Program-made: the position numbers and the translations under genes
Notes under the pieces: generated by a model
Seen by the model: the letters and a program-made list of their open reading frames with translations, nothing else
What the model was told of the DNA's origin: nothing
Databases searched by the model: none
Shown here: positions 12,261-14,750 of the stretch, piece after piece
Layout: each line of letters begins with the position of its first letter
Position numbering within the stretch: the stretch's first letter is position 1
Assembly: GCA_041397645.1 (NCBI GenBank)
Contig: JAWKWE010000011.1
Span: 1 to 14,750 of the forward strand
From: Hyphomicrobiaceae bacterium
GTDB lineage: Bacteria; Pseudomonadota; Alphaproteobacteria; Rhizobiales; Hyphomicrobiaceae
Direction: 5' to 3'
Length of the DNA: 14,750 nt

Positions 12261-13675
12261 CCGATCGCACTAAGCCCGAAATCTTCGTGCCGCCGTCTGG
12301 CGCGATCGAGACGAGCGAGCTTTTTGATCAGATATTGGCAGGGTTGGGACTCGTGCGAAGCGGCGGCCGGGCCTATTTGCCCAGCGCTACACGTCAGGCG
12401 CAGATGCTGTGCGAAGCGGCAGAAAAGATCCCGGCTGAGGAGGACCGTTATCAGCTGCTCGAGCGGGCCAAGATGCTCGAGCAAATGTCGGCTGAGCAAA
12501 AGCTCGCACGCGAAGAGGCGATTGCGCGTGTCGCAGAATACCGGGCCAGCGTCGGGGAGCTGCAGGAGGGGCCAGAGCGAAGCGCCCTGCTGCACGCTGC
12601 CGCGGAGCTCGAAAACGCCTTGCGGCGCCCGTTGGGATCGGGGGCTTCCTGCGAAACGCTAATCGGCGAGATGCGGCGGCTGAAGGGGCAGGCCGATCGG
12701 ATCAGCGACGACGATTCGATACAGGCGTTGAATTTGCGACATAGGGCGGACCGTCTGGAACATATCGTTAGCCAGGTGGTGAACCGTGACGTCCTGCAGG
12801 AATGGGCTCGGCAATTGCGCGATGCGGGAGAAAAGCATCCGGAAGGGGAGACGCGCGCTGCATTGCTCGAGGAAGCCTCCCGGTTAGAGATGAAATCCGA
12901 GGGTGGCTGTGATCTGGGGCACGTCGCTCACGTCTGTTGGCGAGTAGCCGTTGAGAAGCTCGAGCAGGGTGCGCTGCTGTGGTTTGTGCACGAGCGCGGT
13001 AAGGGATGGCTGCACCAGCCGGCTGGTTTTTCGCAATGGGAATGTCGCGACGAGGAGGGCGGCGAGTTTCAACGGTCGACGGCGGCGAAGGAAATCGTTT
13101 TTGATTCCCGGTTCGTTTGGGCGGCGAATGCGGTGTCCGGAGACGGCGGGCCAGCCAATGCGGTGTCCGGAGACGGCGGGCTAGCCTCGGAAAAGCTGCA
13201 GGAGTTCACCGAATACATCGACAGCAAGTGCGCGGATTTTGACGAAGAGGAGTCCTCTTTCGAAAGGCGGAAGGAGTCACTCACTGAGGATGAAAAGAAG
13301 CTCCACGACGCTGCCGATATCCGAGCGACCCTAATGCGCCAAACTCGGTGGGCCCTTGCTGAGATAAGCCATCGTGTGCTCAGCAGAGCAGCATCTGGCA
13401 TCAAGCGGAAACAAGGGCGTCCTCCCAATGACTGGTCAGAAGAAGATGCAGCGGTGAAAGCCTTCGCGCTTCACGAGGTATTCGGAACTACAGAAGATTA
13501 TGCAAAGAGGCTCGTTGCCGAAAAAGAAAAGCGAAAGAGGAAGGGAGGGATAACCGCGGCGCGGGCCTACATAGAAGGTAATTTGCTCAGTAGTTCCGTC
13601 AACGACTTGGAGCTTGCGGAAAAGTACAAAATCGAAAAAGAGGCCATCCGTCAGATGTTTGGTCCATCAACGTAG
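12257..13675 (+). CDS. 472-aa charged helical protein with internal 10-aa repeat, unknown function
   Basis: The start ATG overlaps the previous stop as ATGA. The first 210 residues are Glu/Arg/Leu-rich helices in repeating blocks (LLERAKMLEQMSAEQKLARE, LLHAAAELENALRR, LLEEASRLEMKSE), consistent with helical repeats or a coiled coil. A middle segment contains ALLWFVHERGKGWLHQP. A tandem repeat NAVSGDGG occurs twice near residues 290-307. The C-terminal 120 residues are Lys/Glu-rich, with HTH-like wording at the end (LAEKYKIEKEAIRQMFG), and their DNA is less GC-rich than the rest, as if joined from another gene. I do not recognise a family. Confidence 0.65.
   Translation: MTDRTKPEIFVPPSGAIETSELFDQILAGLGLVRSGGRAYLPSATRQAQMLCEAAEKIPAEEDRYQLLERAKMLEQMSAEQKLAREEAIARVAEYRASVGELQEGPERSALLHAAAELENALRRPLGSGASCETLIGEMRRLKGQADRISDDDSIQALNLRHRADRLEHIVSQVVNRDVLQEWARQLRDAGEKHPEGETRAALLEEASRLEMKSEGGCDLGHVAHVCWRVAVEKLEQGALLWFVHERGKGWLHQPAGFSQWECRDEEGGEFQRSTAAKEIVFDSRFVWAANAVSGDGGPANAVSGDGGLASEKLQEFTEYIDSKCADFDEEESSFERRKESLTEDEKKLHDAADIRATLMRQTRWALAEISHRVLSRAASGIKRKQGRPPNDWSEEDAAVKAFALHEVFGTTEDYAKRLVAEKEKRKRKGGITAARAYIEGNLLSSSVNDLELAEKYKIEKEAIRQMFGPST
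13124..13183 (+). repeat. Two tandem 30-bp units within the 472-aa gene
   Basis: Units at 13124-13153 and 13154-13183 share AATGCGGTGTCCGGAGACGG and the next GGG, differing only at their edges (3rd and 29th bases). In frame they encode ANAVSGDGGP and ANAVSGDGGL. This looks like a recent slippage duplication. Confidence 0.85.
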
Positions 13676-13688
13676 GGGCTCACATCGC

Positions 13689-13721
13689 CTCCGGAAATGA
13701 TTTCCGGAGAGATCGATTTTT
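13689..13721 (+). terminator. Palindrome with T-run after the 472-aa gene, likely terminator
   Basis: A perfect 21-bp palindrome has arms CTCCGGAAAT and ATTTCCGGAG around one G (13689-13709). It starts 14 bases after a stop codon and is followed after a short spacer by TTTTT (13717-13721). Its outer 8-bp arms are identical to those of the palindrome at 5123. The position argues for a terminator; shared arms also allow a common operator. Confidence 0.5.
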
Positions 13722-13781
13722 AATTCTCGTCCCTCTCCGGCAACCATTTGATGGTGAATGATTCCAACGGAGGAGCATCAA

Positions 13782-14414
13782 ATGGCCCTGATGAAGGCGA
13801 TTTTGGACAGACTGCCGACCCTGCGCAACTCGCAGGACTTCGCTACCGCCGCACTTGAGCTGAAGGAACGACTCGGCCGGGTCCAGGCCGAGGCCGATGG
13901 TTTGAAGGCCGCGCACGAAGACGCGCTGTTCGGGAACCCTGCAGCGCTCAACGATGTCAAATCGAAGATCGCCGCAAACCAGGCTGAGCAGGAAGAGTTG
14001 AGGATCGCGATCGCCGGAGCCGAGCGGCGGCGTAGGGAAGCTGTCGAGGCGGAAAAAAATGCCGATCTCGAGAAGCGTGCAGGGGAAGCCCGCAGGGTGC
14101 AGAAGCTCTTGCTCGGCCAGTACTGCGAAATCAACGAGCACCTCGTCGCCGTCGGCGACCTGCTCAAGAGCATCAACGAAGGCGAGTCCGTGCTGTTGGA
14201 ATATAACGCCTTCATCAATGCCTCCGAGAGCGCTCGCAAGGATCATCTCAGGGTCCCGAGCCCGCTGTCGCATCTCCCTTCGGTTTACGAGGAAAGGCAG
14301 CGGGCGCGCGTTAGCTTTGAAGCCGGGCACGTTCGGCGTCTATCGATTCAGGGATATTTCCCGCCGCACCCGGACGGGCCCGCGCTGTCGCGTATGAAGC
14401 AAGTGAAGCTTTGA
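13782..14414 (+). CDS. Coiled-coil protein, unknown function
   Basis: ATG 13782 follows an ideal GGAGGAG (13769-13775); an in-frame ATG at 13758 lacks such a site. The 210-aa product is a long Ala/Glu/Lys/Arg coiled coil in its first two thirds (FATAALELKERLGRVQAEAD, AANQAEQEELRIAIAGAERR, RREAVEAEKNADLEKRAGEA). A helical middle (LLGQYCEINEHLVAVGDLLK) and a polar tail with a Pro/His-rich segment (GYFPPHPDGPALSR) follow. No nuclease or DNA-binding motif is seen. It immediately precedes the excisionase-like and integrase genes, spaced 2 bases from the former, so it is co-transcribed with the integration module. Confidence 0.7.
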   Translation: MALMKAILDRLPTLRNSQDFATAALELKERLGRVQAEADGLKAAHEDALFGNPAALNDVKSKIAANQAEQEELRIAIAGAERRRREAVEAEKNADLEKRAGEARRVQKLLLGQYCEINEHLVAVGDLLKSINEGESVLLEYNAFINASESARKDHLRVPSPLSHLPSVYEERQRARVSFEAGHVRRLSIQGYFPPHPDGPALSRMKQVKL

Positions 14415-14416
14415 CC

Positions 14417-14731
14417 ATGTCACTGCTTTCACCGCAGGAAGCTGCCAAGCGCCTAAAGGTCTCGACGAAGACGCTGATGGCGTTCGTTGATGATGGCTCG
14501 CTTCGTTACATCAATGTTGGCCGTGGGGCGATCAAGCGCCGCGTCAAATTTACCGAGGCCGATCTGGACGAATTTGTCCAAGGTCGGGCTCAAAGGGAGG
14601 TGCCGGCGTGTCCGTCTACAAGCATGAAGACAGCCCGTTCTACCACTTCGACTTCCAGCTCAAAGGTCATCGGTTTCACGGCTCGACTGGCGCAAAAAGC
14701 AAGCGCGACGCCGAAGGATTCGAACGCCTAG
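14417..14731 (+). CDS. Excisionase-like helix-turn-helix protein
   Basis: ATG 14417 opens a 104-aa product whose first 65 residues match the excisionase/AlpA-type DNA-binding family: LLSPQEAAKRLKVSTKTLMA, FVDDGSLRYINVGRGAIKRR, VKFTEADLDEFVQGR. Such proteins bind att arms and direct excision. After residue 65 the sequence (Ser/Thr-rich, PACPSTSMKTARSTTSTSSS) is the out-of-frame shadow of the integrase gene, which begins inside this gene and overlaps it by 124 bases. The functional part is therefore probably the first two thirds. A TTG two codons upstream is an alternative start. Confidence 0.75.
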   Translation: MSLLSPQEAAKRLKVSTKTLMAFVDDGSLRYINVGRGAIKRRVKFTEADLDEFVQGRAQREVPACPSTSMKTARSTTSTSSSKVIGFTARLAQKASATPKDSNA

Positions 14732-14750
14732 AGAAGGCGAAGGCGCGCAA
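14608..14750 (+). CDS. int: Tyrosine recombinase / phage integrase, N-terminal part (cut by window end)
   Basis: GTG 14608 follows AAAGGGAGG at seven bases. The visible 47 residues begin MSVYKHEDSPFYHFDFQLKG and continue RFHGSTGAKSKRDAEGFERL, the arm-binding N-terminal domain of many alphaproteobacterial phage integrases ('spyy.y.f...G.r...STg...k..A...e'). The catalytic domain (R...H-x-x-R...Y) lies beyond the window. It lies next to an excisionase-like gene at the far end from the tRNA, which suits an element inserted at the tRNA with its integrase at the opposite end. Confidence 0.85.
   Translation, partial: MSVYKHEDSPFYHFDFQLKGHRFHGSTGAKSKRDAEGFERLEKAKAR

Noticed and set aside
13680..14330. 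A 216-aa reverse frame opposite the coiled-coil gene
   Set aside because: It is antisense to a gene with an ideal ribosome-binding site and includes the palindrome at 13689.
1..14750. CRISPR array
   Set aside because: The only regular repeats are tandem or near-tandem units without unique spacers, and no cas-like gene is present.

Overview
This window looks like a decayed, integrated temperate phage, or a phage-derived satellite, in a GC-rich alphaproteobacterium. The protein style (a PC4-like protein, an IS1-like transposase, small 'MPRGPKGEKRP' proteins) is most like Bradyrhizobium/Rhodopseudomonas-type Hyphomicrobiales; this placement is inferred from style and composition, not from a marker gene. 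The window opens on the last 25 bases of a tRNA gene including the encoded CCA, and closes inside the start of a tyrosine-recombinase integrase gene preceded by an excisionase-like gene. These are the two expected ends of an element inserted in a tRNA 3' end.

Layout: (1) 1-272, tRNA 3' end as candidate attachment site, then short iterated motifs. (2) 273-1889, early genes: a PC4-like DNA-binding protein, a possible 54-aa coupled peptide, and a winged-helix replication protein with AT-rich 15-bp iterons inside its reading frame. (3) 1990-4667, packaging genes: small and large (GpA-type) terminase subunits, both full length and coupled. (4) 4668-5932, a damaged zone with palindromic repeats, hairpins, one 70-aa gene, and the frameshifted stump of a tail tape-measure gene. 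Portal, head and most tail genes are missing. (5) 5940-6823, an AT-richer pair of overlapping genes: a two-helix membrane protein and a small beta-rich, lamin-tail-like protein. (6) 6884-9881, a 2998-bp transposon-like unit bounded by 23-bp inverted repeats. It carries an IS1-like transposase gene that has lost the catalytic-Glu block, plus six cargo genes: a RelE/HigB-like toxin candidate, a Cro/CI-like antitoxin candidate, a DUF6941-like protein, two small reverse-strand genes and a 55-aa membrane peptide. (7) 9881-10495, two small reverse-strand genes of unknown function. (8) 11024-14414, four forward genes (one with a MerR-like DNA-binding domain, one long charged protein, one coiled-coil protein). 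(9) 14417-14750, excisionase-like gene overlapping the integrase gene.

How it fits together: integration, replication and packaging functions appear intact while the structural genes are gone. The element may therefore be a dying prophage that has collected accessory cargo, or one on the way to being a helper-dependent satellite. The most unusual object is the cargo-bearing IS1-like unit, whose outermost genes at both ends have stop codons within the terminal repeats.
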